A stretch of 64,000 nt of DNA. Origin: Tellurirhabdus bombi (GTDB lineage: Bacteria; Bacteroidota; Bacteroidia; Cytophagales; Spirosomataceae). A program made the position numbers and the translations under genes. Below the pieces are notes generated by a model. That model was not told the DNA's origin, searched no databases, and worked only from the letters and a program-made list of their open reading frames with translations. Location: assembly GCF_021484805.1 (NCBI RefSeq), contig NZ_CP090557.1, forward strand, positions 732,501 to 796,500, written 5' to 3'. Positions within the stretch are counted from its first letter, which is position 1, and each line of letters starts with the position of its first letter. This document shows positions 45,502-54,961 of this stretch, piece by piece.

Positions 45502-45948
45502 TTATTTTAATCTAGAAAAAGAACTGCCAAAGCCATCATTCATCAAGTAATGTTGAGCAACGGACAGCTTCGTCCGATCGGCTTTAAACTCTCCCGACCA
45601 GACCACGTTTGGCCATGGGATGCCCCGCTGGGGAATGTGATTGACTACTCCTTCAGGGCTAATCACCCGTCTTTCAGGTTCGTCCCTAACTTTCACTTTA
45701 TCCAGATGGTACCTGCCTGAATACCAGAGCGAATCGTTTCGTAGTACTTCAAAAGTACCTTTCTTTGTGTAGCGAACGACCACTTTTTGCCCTTCCTTTG
45801 GTTTAAATATCCACCCCCCAATACCGCCTGAGGTTTGTTCCCAGAGCCATTCCCCCACAAGCAAGTGATCCGGCTCATCTTTGTTCGAGCATCCCCAACT
45901 AACAAAAAGGGCAAGCAAAATAAACAAGCCTGCTTTCAACGCTTTCAT
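45502..45948 (-). CDS. small lipoprotein of unknown function
   Basis: A 148-residue protein with a lipoprotein signal peptide. The lipobox is LFVSWGCS, so processing would leave Cys20 at the mature N-terminus. The rest is beta-rich with many Trp residues (LLVGEWLWEQTSGGIGGWIF, KKGTFEVLRNDSLWYSGRY, PWPNVVWSGEF), resembling the lipocalin-like lipoproteins common in Bacteroidota. It lies 30 bp downstream of the OPT transporter gene on the same strand and may share its transcript. No function is assigned. Confidence 0.8.
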   Translation of the reverse strand: MKALKAGLFILLALFVSWGCSNKDEPDHLLVGEWLWEQTSGGIGGWIFKPKEGQKVVVRYTKKGTFEVLRNDSLWYSGRYHLDKVKVRDEPERRVISPEGVVNHIPQRGIPWPNVVWSGEFKADRTKLSVAQHYLMNDGFGSSFSRLK

Positions 45949-45978
45949 CTGGTTTAAGAAGTTTTAGTTATTCCGTCA

Positions 45979-48030
45979 TTAATTCCGCTTCGTAGCTACC
46001 CGATACAAAACCAGCGCCAATCCAAGAAAGGCCAAGGCCCCCAGCAATTGGTAACCCTCCTCGCCCAAAGCACCTACCAGAGCCGGTTCGAGCGAAAGAC
46101 TCGCCAGCGCGTTGTAAATACCATCGTTCACCGATAAGAGCGCAACGGCCACACCCGCCAGCGCTCCACCCGCTACAAGACCTGTTGAAAATAGGCTTCC
46201 CTTGCCCAGATCGGCGTCTTCTTCGATGATGTTCTTGCGTTTGGCATTCCAGTCAACCAGGGCTTTCATGCAGCCACCGGCAAAAATAGGCAAGGTAGTT
46301 GATAACGGCAGATACAAACCGACGGCAAATGCCAGTGCGCTGATCCCGCAAATCTCAACGACAAACGCCATAAATGCCCCAACAAGCACAAATTGCCAGT
46401 CCAGATTGAACGACAGAAGTCCTTTGATGAGGGTGGCCATCAGCGTTCCCTGCGGAGCCGGAAACTTATCGCTACCAATGGCGTGGGTAATTCCCTGCGC
46501 TACCAGGTCAGGCGTGGGTGTGTCGAGTACTTTCACCGTCGCTCCGACAGCCAGCGAGGAGACGATTACGCCGATAAATAAGGCAATTTGCTGGTATTTG
46601 GGCGTTGCGCCCACCAAATAGCCCGTTTTCAAATCCTGCGAGGTGCCCCCCGCGTTGGCCGCGGCTATGCAGATCATCCCACCGACCACCAGTACCGCCG
46701 GTTCGTAGATGCGCCCCGTTAGACCGAAGCCGATGAAGACCAACGAAGTCCCCATAATCGTCGCAATGGTCATCCCCGACACGGGCGACGAACTAGACCC
46801 GATCAGTCCCACAATCCGGCTCGCTACGGTCACAAAGAAGAAACCGAAGACAATAACCAGTACCGCAATGAGGAGTTTTGTGATAATTGAATCGCCCGGA
46901 ATTTGCGGCAAAAGCACCATCAAAACCGCCAGGGCAATGCTTCCAAAAATAACGATCTTCACCGATAAGTCCTGCTCCGTCCGCCGGACCTGTACGCCTT
47001 CGGTGCCAATATCTGCCTTTTTAAAACTATCCCGAAACGACGACACAATAGTTGGAATGGTTTTCAGGAGGGTCATAAAGCCCCCCGCCGTTACCGCACC
47101 CGCGCCAATCTGCCGAATATAGGCCCGATAAATCGCCGCCGCCGTGTCACTAAAACCATGCGTGGCCGGGTCCCAGCCGCCCGGACCACCCGCCGTTTGA
47201 ACACTGGTCAAATACCCCAACTTGACGAGCTGCGCCGCAATAATGTCACCGGGAACCAACGTAGCCAGCAGGGGAATCAGAGCGAGCCAGGCCAGAATTC
47301 CGCCACCCACCAGCACCGCCGAAATATGAAAGCCAATAATATAACCCACGCCCAGGTATTCCGGCGTAATTTCTCCCGACACCTGCGCCGACGGAAAATA
47401 CCGATTTACTTGCTTGGTCGCCCAGGTGGGTACTTCGGCAATGACGTGCAGCACTTTTTGCAGGACTGCGTAAACCAACGCCGCTCCCAACCCCTGGTAA
47501 GCCGTTTTGGCAAAATCGCCGCCCCGCTCGCCGGCAATCAGTACAGAGCCGCAGGCGGTTCCTTCGGGGTAAGGCAGCGTTCCGTGTTCCTGCACAATGA
47601 GCGCCCGCCGCAGCGGAATCATCATCAATGTTCCCAGCAAACCACCCAGAATCGCCAGCGTCAGGATGGTCCAATAGTTAAAAAAGTCATCACCGACGCT
47701 CTCGCCCGTTTCGGCCCGGGTCAGAAACAGAAACCCCGGCAAGGTAAAAACTACCCCCGAAGCGATGGACTCGCCCGCTGAGCCCGTGGTTTGGATAATG
47801 TTATTTTCGAGAATGGTCGTATTTAGAAACCGCCGCCCCAGCGAAATAGCCAGAACCGCAATGGGGATGGAGGCGGAAACGGATAGACCTGCTTTTAACG
47901 ACAAATACACCGTGGCCGCCCCAAACAACACACCAAACACCGCTCCGGTTACAACGGCCTTGAAGGTGAATTCAGCCGGAGATTGCTCGGCAGAAACATA
48001 CGGTTTGAAGTCGGTAGCTTTTGATTCCAT
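45979..48030 (-). CDS. OPT family oligopeptide/metal-chelate transporter
   Basis: A 683-residue integral membrane protein with about 14-16 hydrophobic helices and the conserved OPT pattern. The start reads SAEQSPAEFTFKAVVTGAVFGVLFGAATVYLSLKAGLSVSASIPIAV; later segments include NIIQTTGSAGESIASGVVFTLPG and PYPEGTACGSVLIAGERGG. These proteins import small peptides or metal complexes. Length matches bacterial OPT members. It is divergent from the aldo/keto reductase gene. Substrate choice cannot be read from the sequence. Confidence 0.93.
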   Translation of the reverse strand: MESKATDFKPYVSAEQSPAEFTFKAVVTGAVFGVLFGAATVYLSLKAGLSVSASIPIAVLAISLGRRFLNTTILENNIIQTTGSAGESIASGVVFTLPGFLFLTRAETGESVGDDFFNYWTILTLAILGGLLGTLMMIPLRRALIVQEHGTLPYPEGTACGSVLIAGERGGDFAKTAYQGLGAALVYAVLQKVLHVIAEVPTWATKQVNRYFPSAQVSGEITPEYLGVGYIIGFHISAVLVGGGILAWLALIPLLATLVPGDIIAAQLVKLGYLTSVQTAGGPGGWDPATHGFSDTAAAIYRAYIRQIGAGAVTAGGFMTLLKTIPTIVSSFRDSFKKADIGTEGVQVRRTEQDLSVKIVIFGSIALAVLMVLLPQIPGDSIITKLLIAVLVIVFGFFFVTVASRIVGLIGSSSSPVSGMTIATIMGTSLVFIGFGLTGRIYEPAVLVVGGMICIAAANAGGTSQDLKTGYLVGATPKYQQIALFIGVIVSSLAVGATVKVLDTPTPDLVAQGITHAIGSDKFPAPQGTLMATLIKGLLSFNLDWQFVLVGAFMAFVVEICGISALAFAVGLYLPLSTTLPIFAGGCMKALVDWNAKRKNIIEEDADLGKGSLFSTGLVAGGALAGVAVALLSVNDGIYNALASLSLEPALVGALGEEGYQLLGALAFLGLALVLYRVATKRN

Positions 48031-48227
48031 AGTTTGTTTAGGGTTTGGCTTTAGAGGTAGGCGGCTGCCCTTTTCCTCCGCAAGCGGAACTGGCGGAAGA
48101 TACCTTCTTAGATCGGAACCGCAAAATTCAGGTTATGGATTATCATAACCACCCCTTTTTTGCAACATGCGGTCTAACGAAACAGTTAGCTTATTGTAAT
48201 TTTGCAAAACACCCTAACTTTACTTTT

Positions 48228-49124
48228 ATGAAACTTGTCCCTCTCGGTAAATCGGATCTCCTGGTCAGCGAAATTAGCTTTGGCTGCATGTCTCTCGGTG
48301 ATGATCTGACGGAAAATACGCGTCTCTTGCACCAGGCCCTTGACAAAGGCATTAACTTTTTCGATACGGCGGACCTTTATCAGGACGGTCAGAATGAAAT
48401 AAGTGTCGGTAAAGCATTCCAGGACCGACGGGACCGGGTTTTCATTGCCACTAAAGTAGGGAACCAACGCCGGGCCGACGGACTGGGCTGGGACTGGAAT
48501 CCGCGCAAAGCCTATATTATAAAGGCGGTGGAAGAAAGCCTAAAACGGTTACAAACTAACTACATCGACCTCTACCAACTCCACGGAGGCACCATCGATG
48601 ATCCCATTGACGAAACCATCGAAGCGTTTGAGCTTTTGAAGGAGGTAGGAAAAATTCGGCATTATGGCATTTCGTCTATTCGTCCCAACGTCATCCGGGA
48701 ATACATCAGTCGGTCTAATATCGTGAGTGTTATGATGCAGTATAGCCTCCTCGACCGGCGTCCACAAGAAGAATACCTGGATTTACTGCATCAACACCAG
48801 ATCAGCGTACTGGCTCGCGGAACGCTTGCCAAAGGTTTGCTGGCTGGTAAAGAGACGGATTTGTACATGAATTACGGTCTTGAAGAAGTGGATAAGGCTG
48901 CCGAAGCGATTCATGCCCAGTCAACGCCCGACCGCAGTCCGGTAGCAACCGCCATTCGGTACGTACTGGCCCATCCGGCTGTAGCGTCGGCAGTCGTTGG
49001 GATTCGGACGGAAGAGCAGCTTCGGGAGGCTTTCCAGGCCGGAAACGCTCCTGAACTAACCACCGACGAATGGCAGGCTTTGGCCAGCTCGATTCCGGCC
49101 AATCACTACGAAGATCATCGCTAG
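48228..49124 (+). CDS. aldo/keto reductase
   Basis: A 298-residue NADPH-dependent TIM-barrel reductase. Catalytic residues fit the family: FDTADLYQDGQNE (Asp and Tyr), RVFIATKVGN (Lys) and YIDLYQLHGGTIDDPIDE (His). NADPH-binding segments near the C-terminus are RSPVATAIRYVLAHPAVASAVVGIRTEEQLREA. The frame opens 183 bases earlier, but ATG 48228 gives the canonical start MKLVPLGKSDLLVSEISFGCMSLG. A TAATTTTG box at 48197-48204 resembles a Bacteroidota -7 element. The substrate is unknown. Confidence 0.92.
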   Translation: MKLVPLGKSDLLVSEISFGCMSLGDDLTENTRLLHQALDKGINFFDTADLYQDGQNEISVGKAFQDRRDRVFIATKVGNQRRADGLGWDWNPRKAYIIKAVEESLKRLQTNYIDLYQLHGGTIDDPIDETIEAFELLKEVGKIRHYGISSIRPNVIREYISRSNIVSVMMQYSLLDRRPQEEYLDLLHQHQISVLARGTLAKGLLAGKETDLYMNYGLEEVDKAAEAIHAQSTPDRSPVATAIRYVLAHPAVASAVVGIRTEEQLREAFQAGNAPELTTDEWQALASSIPANHYEDHR

Positions 49125-49216
49125 CAGATCTAAAATTTAGCCATCATCCGATCTAATCGGTAGTTTGTCGTCTAAGATCGCTTATACTTGTACCTATTTC
49201 CTAAACCCATTCTACT

Positions 49217-50347
49217 ATGTTAAAACAACTGTTTTTAATATTTGTTAGTCTTTTTATGATCAATGCAGCTCAAGGACAATCAAAGGAAATTATCTATGTC
49301 GGTACGTATTCCGTTCGCGGAAGCGAAGGCGTTTACGTATTTGAATTTGATCGTTCGAAAGGCACTTTGCAGCCACTACAAACCATTGCAAGTGCCAAAA
49401 GCCCTTCTTTTCTGGCCATTCACCCCTCTCAGAAGTTTCTGTATTCAGTGAATGAAGGTGCCCCCGAATCGGGCGGAGTAAGCTCTTTTTCCATTGATCC
49501 AAAGACGGGAAAATTAACCCTGATGAACCAGGAATCATCCCGGGGAAAAGGCCCTTGTCACATCAGCATTGACCAAACAGGCAAACTTGCTTTTGTTTCT
49601 AACTACGGAGGTGGCCGGTTTACCGTTCTGCCCATCGCTTCGGACGGCAAGCTCGAAACAGCTACCGACTCCCTGTCTTATACCGGCAGCGGCCCGAACA
49701 CAAAGCGTCAGGAAAAACCGCACATTCACTCGGCCACCGTTTCGCCTGACAACCGCTTTGTCTACGTTGCCGATTTAGGAACCGACCGGCTGTATATCTA
49801 CGAAATCGACCAGGCGGGCAAAACAGTAAAGCCAGCCTCAACGCCTTACGCTACGGTTTCGCCCGGCTCCGGCCCACGCCACATGACGTTTCATCCCAAC
49901 GGAAAATACGTTTATCTGGTTGAAGAAATGACATCTTCGGTAGCCGTCTTCACGCGTGATGCCAAAACAGGCGCTTTAACACTGATTCAGGACAATGTAA
50001 AGTCGCTACCCTCCAGCTTTACCGGCGACAACAATACATCAGCCGACATTCATACCGATCCGGCGGGGCGTTTCCTTTTTATGTCTAACCGGGGCCACAA
50101 CGCACTGGCGATCTTCTCGATTGCTAAAGACGGAAAATTAACCCTTGTTGGTGACCAGAGCTCCGGGGGTAAAACACCGCGTAATTTCCTGGTTGATCCA
50201 AAAGGCGAATACGTTTTTGCTGCTAATCAGGATACCGATAACATTGTCGTCTACAAAATGGATTCTAAAACGGGTAAGCTCACGCCAACCGGCACCGAAG
50301 TGAAAGTACCAGCCCCCGTTTGCGTGAAACTGATGAGTTTAAAGTAA
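49217..50347 (+). CDS. lactonase family protein (6-phosphogluconolactonase-like beta-propeller), exported
   Basis: A 376-residue seven-bladed propeller of the YbhE/Pgl lactonase type. A signal peptide ends near residue 21 (NAAQGQ), so the protein acts outside the cytoplasm and is unlikely to be the pentose phosphate enzyme itself. Blade repeats are clear: KFLYSVNEG, GKLAFVSNYGGGRFTVLPI, NRFVYVADLGTDRLYIYEID, GKYVYLVEEMTSSVAVF, GRFLFMSNRGHNALAIFSI and GEYVFAANQDTDNIVVYKMD. The next gene starts 16 bp later on the same strand. Confidence 0.9.
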   Translation: MLKQLFLIFVSLFMINAAQGQSKEIIYVGTYSVRGSEGVYVFEFDRSKGTLQPLQTIASAKSPSFLAIHPSQKFLYSVNEGAPESGGVSSFSIDPKTGKLTLMNQESSRGKGPCHISIDQTGKLAFVSNYGGGRFTVLPIASDGKLETATDSLSYTGSGPNTKRQEKPHIHSATVSPDNRFVYVADLGTDRLYIYEIDQAGKTVKPASTPYATVSPGSGPRHMTFHPNGKYVYLVEEMTSSVAVFTRDAKTGALTLIQDNVKSLPSSFTGDNNTSADIHTDPAGRFLFMSNRGHNALAIFSIAKDGKLTLVGDQSSGGKTPRNFLVDPKGEYVFAANQDTDNIVVYKMDSKTGKLTPTGTEVKVPAPVCVKLMSLK

Positions 50348-50363
50348 CCCGTACGCGTAGCGG

Positions 50364-51488
50364 ATGAAACTCCGAATTTTTATAGCCTTTCTGTTGCTGA
50401 GCCTGACTAGTCAGGCTCAGTTTGTTATCCGGGGCAAAGTCGTTAGTGGCGATAATGATGAGCCGCTGCCGTTTGCCAATGTATTTCTGGCCAATACTAC
50501 CAAAGGGGCTACGACCAACGAAAAAGGGGCTTTTGTGCTACCTAATCTGTCGCCGGGCCGGTTTGACGTGGTTGTTTCGTACGTCGGGTACGAAACGTTG
50601 GTTTTCCCGATCCGCACCGACAGCGCCCGAATTTCTTCTTACCTCATTAAGCTCAAACCAATTGCCAACCAACTGGCCGAAGTCCGTGTGAAGGCGCGCC
50701 GGGGCGAAGACTGGCAACAGAATCTGGACTTTTTTATCAAAAATTTCATCGGCCAGAGCGAAAATTCCCGCCAGTGCAAATTGCTCAATCCCGATGTGCT
50801 TTGGTTCGACGATGACCGTCCTAATACCATCCTGACGGCTGGTGCCCGTGAGCCGTTGCTTATTGAGAATACGGCGCTGGGCTACCGGGTCAAATACCAG
50901 TTGGAATCCTTTGTATACGATTATGGACAACGGTTAATTTCCTACGTCGGCTATCCGGTTCTGGAGGTGCTGAAACCCAAAAGCCCCCGGCAGGCCAAAC
51001 GCTGGGAAGCCAATCGTCGGACCGCTTATTTCGGTTCGACAACCCACTTCATGCGCGCCCTGCACAACCGGAAACTTCAGGAGGAAGGCTTTGAGGTTCG
51101 GCGCATCATTGAGCGCGACGATTCCGTACGGATTGGTGCGAATAAGCAGCTCAAAAAGATTCGGATGCTCTTAACCGATTTGCTTCCTTATTCCGATTTT
51201 ACAGCGAGCGATACGGTGAACAGCTCACTCACCAAAATGGCTTTTCAGGATTTGCTTCAGGTGACGTACCTCCAGGAAAAGGAAGAAATCAACTACCTCA
51301 AAATACAATCTCCGTTTGGTAGACTACCGCGCGGGCCGGGCCCGCAAGTTTCCATCATGCGACTGGTTAAGCCATATATTCTGGTTGAACCCAACGGCCA
51401 TTATTACGAACCGCTCGGACTCTTTTTTGAAGGCTATTTAACCTGGGAAAAAATAGCCGAGCTTCTGCCGCTGGAGTACGAGCCTTAA
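50364..51488 (+). CDS. exported protein with carboxypeptidase-regulatory-like domain
   Basis: A 374-residue envelope protein. A signal peptide ends near residue 18 (LTSQAQ). A carboxypeptidase-regulatory-like beta-sandwich follows (FVIRGKVVSGDNDEPLPFANVFLAN ... SPGRFDVVVSYVGYETLVF). A C-terminal region of about 270 residues without a recognised fold comes after it (DWQQNLDFFIKNFIGQSENSRQCKLLNPD onward). This layout is frequent in Bacteroidota hypothetical proteins, some outer-membrane linked. It probably forms a two-gene unit with the lactonase gene. Its stop overlaps the convergent AI-2E gene by four bases. Confidence 0.75.
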   Translation: MKLRIFIAFLLLSLTSQAQFVIRGKVVSGDNDEPLPFANVFLANTTKGATTNEKGAFVLPNLSPGRFDVVVSYVGYETLVFPIRTDSARISSYLIKLKPIANQLAEVRVKARRGEDWQQNLDFFIKNFIGQSENSRQCKLLNPDVLWFDDDRPNTILTAGAREPLLIENTALGYRVKYQLESFVYDYGQRLISYVGYPVLEVLKPKSPRQAKRWEANRRTAYFGSTTHFMRALHNRKLQEEGFEVRRIIERDDSVRIGANKQLKKIRMLLTDLLPYSDFTASDTVNSSLTKMAFQDLLQVTYLQEKEEINYLKIQSPFGRLPRGPGPQVSIMRLVKPYILVEPNGHYYEPLGLFFEGYLTWEKIAELLPLEYEP

Positions 51489-52600
51489 CTGTTTCGTTTC
51501 GCTATTTTTCTTCGCAAGCGGGCAATCTTCAGCAGTTTATTTTGCTCTTCTTCGGGCGTTTGGTCACCCAGCAAAACGCCCCAGGCATTGAGGCCATCGA
51601 CCCGGTCGAAGATAACTTTCAGCATGGCAATGGCCGGAATGGACAAAAACATTCCCGAAACGCCCGCCAAGGCCCCACCCACCAGGACGCCGACAATCGA
51701 CACCAGTGCGTTAATCCGAACTTTGGAGCCTACAATCAAAGGAACCAGCATGTTGTTATCGATAAACTGAACCACCAAAAATACGCCGACAACGCCCAGC
51801 AGCATTTCAGGTTCGGGGTGATTAATGAACGTAATGGCCACCGCTAAGACCGTGGCGACAAGGCCACCGATGTAGGGGACCAGGTTAAGAATGGCCGCCA
51901 TTACGCCAATTAGCACCGCGTATTGAACGCCCAGCACCAGCAACCCCAGAATATTCAGCACGGCAACGCTGGCCGTTTCAATCAGCAGCCCGACCATGTA
52001 GCTTTGGATGATGGATTTGATTTGGCCCAATACTTCCCGCACACGTTCGGTATGTTCTTCCGTAAATAGCGTTACAACAAAATGAAGCAACATGGCCCGG
52101 TAATAAAGCAGCAAAAAAACATAGATGGGCAACAGCAGCAACGTACCAAGCGGACCCGTAATCGCGCCCAGAGCGTCCGGTCCTTGCAGGCTGCTGAGTG
52201 TCTGGGACTGCGCTTGCTGGAGGTATTTCTGCTGCTCCCGGTAACTCAGGCTATATTCGTTCCGAATCCAGCGCCGGGTTTTGTAGTAAAAATCGTTGAT
52301 GTTTTGTTTGAGCTTCGGCCAATCGTCCATGAAATCGGCTAGCTGCATAGACAGGAGCGCCGTTAGGCCCGCTAACACAATGAAGGCCAGTAGCAATGCC
52401 AGACTAATGGCCACCAGCTTGTTCACTCCCCGGCGAATCAGCCACTCTTCCACGGGCCGCAACAAAACTGCCAACAGACCGGCCATGGCTAAGGGCACTA
52501 AAATATCCTGGCCAAAATAAATAGCAATCGTCAGTATACCCAGCGCTAACAGGGTATGCGAAAGACGGTGGTAAAAGGGTTTGGTATCTGCTGGCAACAT
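51485..52600 (-). CDS. AI-2E family transporter
   Basis: A 371-residue membrane protein with about eight hydrophobic helices and the PerM/TqsA family pattern. An N-terminal pair of helices (LSHTLLALGILTIAIYFGQDILVPLAMAGLLAVLLRPV) is followed by a cytoplasmic amphipathic stretch. The C-terminal family segment is VGSKVRINALVSIVGVLVGGALAGVSGMFLSIPAIAMLKVIFD. Family members export autoinducer-2 or act as sodium/proton antiporters; the family call is safer than the substrate. A Lys/Arg-rich tail ends the protein. Confidence 0.9.
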   Translation of the reverse strand: MLPADTKPFYHRLSHTLLALGILTIAIYFGQDILVPLAMAGLLAVLLRPVEEWLIRRGVNKLVAISLALLLAFIVLAGLTALLSMQLADFMDDWPKLKQNINDFYYKTRRWIRNEYSLSYREQQKYLQQAQSQTLSSLQGPDALGAITGPLGTLLLLPIYVFLLLYYRAMLLHFVVTLFTEEHTERVREVLGQIKSIIQSYMVGLLIETASVAVLNILGLLVLGVQYAVLIGVMAAILNLVPYIGGLVATVLAVAITFINHPEPEMLLGVVGVFLVVQFIDNNMLVPLIVGSKVRINALVSIVGVLVGGALAGVSGMFLSIPAIAMLKVIFDRVDGLNAWGVLLGDQTPEEEQNKLLKIARLRRKIAKRNS

Positions 52601-52812
52601 AGGTAGATATGCTTTTCTCGAAATATAACCCTAATTACATCTTTCTGTTAAGCGCCCCTGCTCTTTATGCCACGAAGTTTATAGTTGGTTTCAGCCCGGT
52701 GTTCCATTGAAGCATTGATTTGAGGCTCTTGTAAACAGTGTATTCCAAATCCAGTTTACTAGTCCAGATCAGGATGCTTTGGTCCAGTTTATCAAACTAA
52801 ACAAGCAGAAAA

Positions 52813-53094
52813 ATGAGAAGAAACATCCAAACGTTTTCACCGGACACCAACCAGGAAGGCTCGGCCCAAGGCCCCAACCACACGGGCAAAGGGCACGCGG
52901 GCGAAAGCAATGACGAAAAGCGCAACGTACCAGCCGATGGCCCGAGCGGCGAAAACACCGCAAACGACGGCGAACACGGCGGAGGCCTCTGGACAAGCGG
53001 TGGACAGGTTTCTTCGGGAACGCCCTACAACGACGAATATGGAACGCCCAAGTCTGATTATGAGGCTACGCCCCAGGAAGATGAAAACGAATAA
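52813..53094 (+). CDS. small acidic Gly/Asn-rich protein of unknown function
   Basis: A 93-residue hydrophilic protein with no hydrophobic segment and little sequence complexity, rich in Gly, Asn, Asp, Glu, Pro and Thr (GKGHAGESNDEKRNVPADGP, PYNDEYGTPKSDYEATPQED). Such composition suggests an unfolded protein, perhaps stress related. A 92-residue ORF on the opposite strand looks like a shadow of it. It stands alone, 212 bp downstream of the AI-2E start, and is followed immediately by a strong inverted repeat. Coding potential is likely but not certain. Confidence 0.6.
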   Translation: MRRNIQTFSPDTNQEGSAQGPNHTGKGHAGESNDEKRNVPADGPSGENTANDGEHGGGLWTSGGQVSSGTPYNDEYGTPKSDYEATPQEDENE

Positions 53095-53099
53095 AGCAC

Positions 53100-53147
53100 A
53101 TCGCCTAGTTGTCAAAAATGCTAATTAGGCTCTGACAACTAGGCGAT
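53100..53147. terminator. long perfect stem-loop, bidirectional terminator
   Basis: A 15-bp perfect inverted repeat (core CGCCTAGTTGTCA with TGACAACTAGGCG, 53100-53114 with 53133-53147) and an 18-nt loop between convergent genes. The T-tract is modest on either strand. Confidence 0.7.
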
Positions 53148-53155
53148 TAGTACTT

Positions 53156-54862
53156 TTACAGGTTTCCTTTCTTCATTTCTTTCACGGCATAATCAACAGC
53201 ACGGGCGGTTAGCGCCATGTAGGTCAACGAAGGATTTTGCGTTGCTGTTGAGGTCATGCAGGCCCCGTCGGTTACAAATACGTTTTTGCAGGCGTGAAGC
53301 TGGTTCCACTTGTTGAGTAGGGAAGTTTTCGGATCTTTTCCCATCCGAACGCCGCCCATTTCGTGGTTTTCGCTGCCGGGTTTGCGTTGGGTATCCTGCG
53401 TTTTGATGTTGGTGAAGCCTGCTTTGGTGTACATCTCCGTAAACTGCTCGTAGAAGTCCTTCACCATCTTGTCGTCGTTGGCATCGAACCCGACCGACAT
53501 ACGTAGCTGCGGAATTCCAAACAGATCGGTCAAAACCGGGTCCAGCCGTACGGTGCTTTCTTCTTTGGGAATCGTCTCGCCCATCATGTGTGATCCAACG
53601 CTCCAGCTCCCGTATTTTTGATTTAATAAGTTCTCCTTCAGTTTAGTACCCAGGCCATTCTGGCTGGTATGCGGCGTCCGGCTCGCGGAAAAACCAGCGG
53701 CGTAGCCACGCAGAAAATCCGTTTCCTGCTTGAACACGTTGCGAAAACGAGGCACATAGCTCCCATTCGGACGCCTTCCGTCGGTTGTAAACTCCGCCAT
53801 TCCTTCGTATTCCGCACTGATTCGGCCCCGGTAGTTGTGAAAAGCAATGAACTTACCCAACATGCCGCTGTCATTTCCCAGACCATTCGCAAAACGATTG
53901 GACGCTGAGTTCAAGAGAATCAGGTTGGTATTCAGCGCACCGGCGTTGACAAAGATAATCCGGGCAAAATACTCCGTCATCTGCTTCGTATTGGCGTCAA
54001 TAACCCGTACACCAACTGCCTTGCCTTTTTGCTCATCGTAAATCACAGAATGGACCACCGAATGAGGCCGCAAAGTCAGGTTGCCCGTTCGCTCGGCCCA
54101 CGGAATTGTTGACGCATTGCTGCTGAAATACCCGCCGTATGGGCAGCCGCGTTCGCACAGGGTTCGGTGCTGGCACTTTGCGCGGCCCTGCTGGTAGTGA
54201 ATGGGTTGCGGCGCCGTCAGGTGGGCGGCCCGACCAATAATAATCGGACGCTTACCTGGACCATAATGCTGATCCATAGCCGTTTTGAAATGTTTTTCTA
54301 CGCACGACATATCGTGCGGGGGCAAAAATTCACCATCGGGCAACTGCGGCAACCCGTCTTTATTTCCCGTAATACCGGCAAATTTCTCGACATGACTATA
54401 CCAGGGAGCAATGTCGGCGTACCGAATGGGCCAATCCACCGCAAAGCCATCCCGGGCCGGACCTTCAAAATCAAAATCGCTCCAACGCTGCGTTTGCCGC
54501 GCCCAAAGCAACGACCGGCCACCTACCTGATAGCCCCGCATCCAATCGAACGGCTGGTCCTGAACGTACGGGTGTTCCTTGTCTTTCACCCAAAAATGCA
54601 TGGTATCTTCCCGAAAGGCGTAGTGCTTGCTGGCAATCGGATTTTCCTGCCTGATGTTCAGGGGCAAATCTCCCCGGTGTTCAATTTCCCAGGGATTCAG
54701 GGTTGCCGTCGGATAATCGGTGATGTGCCTGACATCCCGTCCACGTTCCAGAAGAAGCGTTTTTAAGCCTTTTTCGGTTAATTCTTTGGCGGCCCAGCCT
54801 CCACTGATTCCAGAGCCGACTACAATGGCATCATAGGATTGAGCAGGTTTAGAAATAGTCAT
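53156..54862 (-). CDS. GMC family oxidoreductase (FAD-dependent)
   Basis: A 568-residue glucose-methanol-choline type flavoenzyme. The FAD-binding Rossmann motif is near the N-terminus (DAIVVGSGISGGWAAKELTEKG, with LLLERG). The C-terminal GMC segment is present (ENHEMGGVRMGKDPKTSLLN, then NVFVTDGACMTSTATQNPSLTYMALTARA). The cysteine-containing QHRTLCERGCPYGG stretch is typical of the Bacteroidota branch, often annotated gluconate- or sugar-dehydrogenase-like. ATG 54862 is used because the 27 preceding in-frame residues overlap the upstream terminator. No small subunit or cytochrome gene lies beside it. Confidence 0.9.
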   Translation of the reverse strand: MTISKPAQSYDAIVVGSGISGGWAAKELTEKGLKTLLLERGRDVRHITDYPTATLNPWEIEHRGDLPLNIRQENPIASKHYAFREDTMHFWVKDKEHPYVQDQPFDWMRGYQVGGRSLLWARQTQRWSDFDFEGPARDGFAVDWPIRYADIAPWYSHVEKFAGITGNKDGLPQLPDGEFLPPHDMSCVEKHFKTAMDQHYGPGKRPIIIGRAAHLTAPQPIHYQQGRAKCQHRTLCERGCPYGGYFSSNASTIPWAERTGNLTLRPHSVVHSVIYDEQKGKAVGVRVIDANTKQMTEYFARIIFVNAGALNTNLILLNSASNRFANGLGNDSGMLGKFIAFHNYRGRISAEYEGMAEFTTDGRRPNGSYVPRFRNVFKQETDFLRGYAAGFSASRTPHTSQNGLGTKLKENLLNQKYGSWSVGSHMMGETIPKEESTVRLDPVLTDLFGIPQLRMSVGFDANDDKMVKDFYEQFTEMYTKAGFTNIKTQDTQRKPGSENHEMGGVRMGKDPKTSLLNKWNQLHACKNVFVTDGACMTSTATQNPSLTYMALTARAVDYAVKEMKKGNL

Positions 54863-54901
54863 TTGAGAAGATAATGTTGTCTCATTAATAGGTGAAGATA
54901 C

Positions 54902-54939
54902 AAAAAAATCGGGACGACCGATTTGGCCGCCCCGATTTT
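54902..54939 (-). terminator. terminator after the SDR gene
   Basis: Minus-strand stem AAAATCGGG/CCCGATTTT with extra inner pairs, followed by TTTTTTTG. It ends the two-gene SDR/alcohol dehydrogenase unit before the GMC oxidoreductase gene. Confidence 0.8.
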
Positions 54940-54961
54940 GCACTTTGTATTTTGTTTATAC

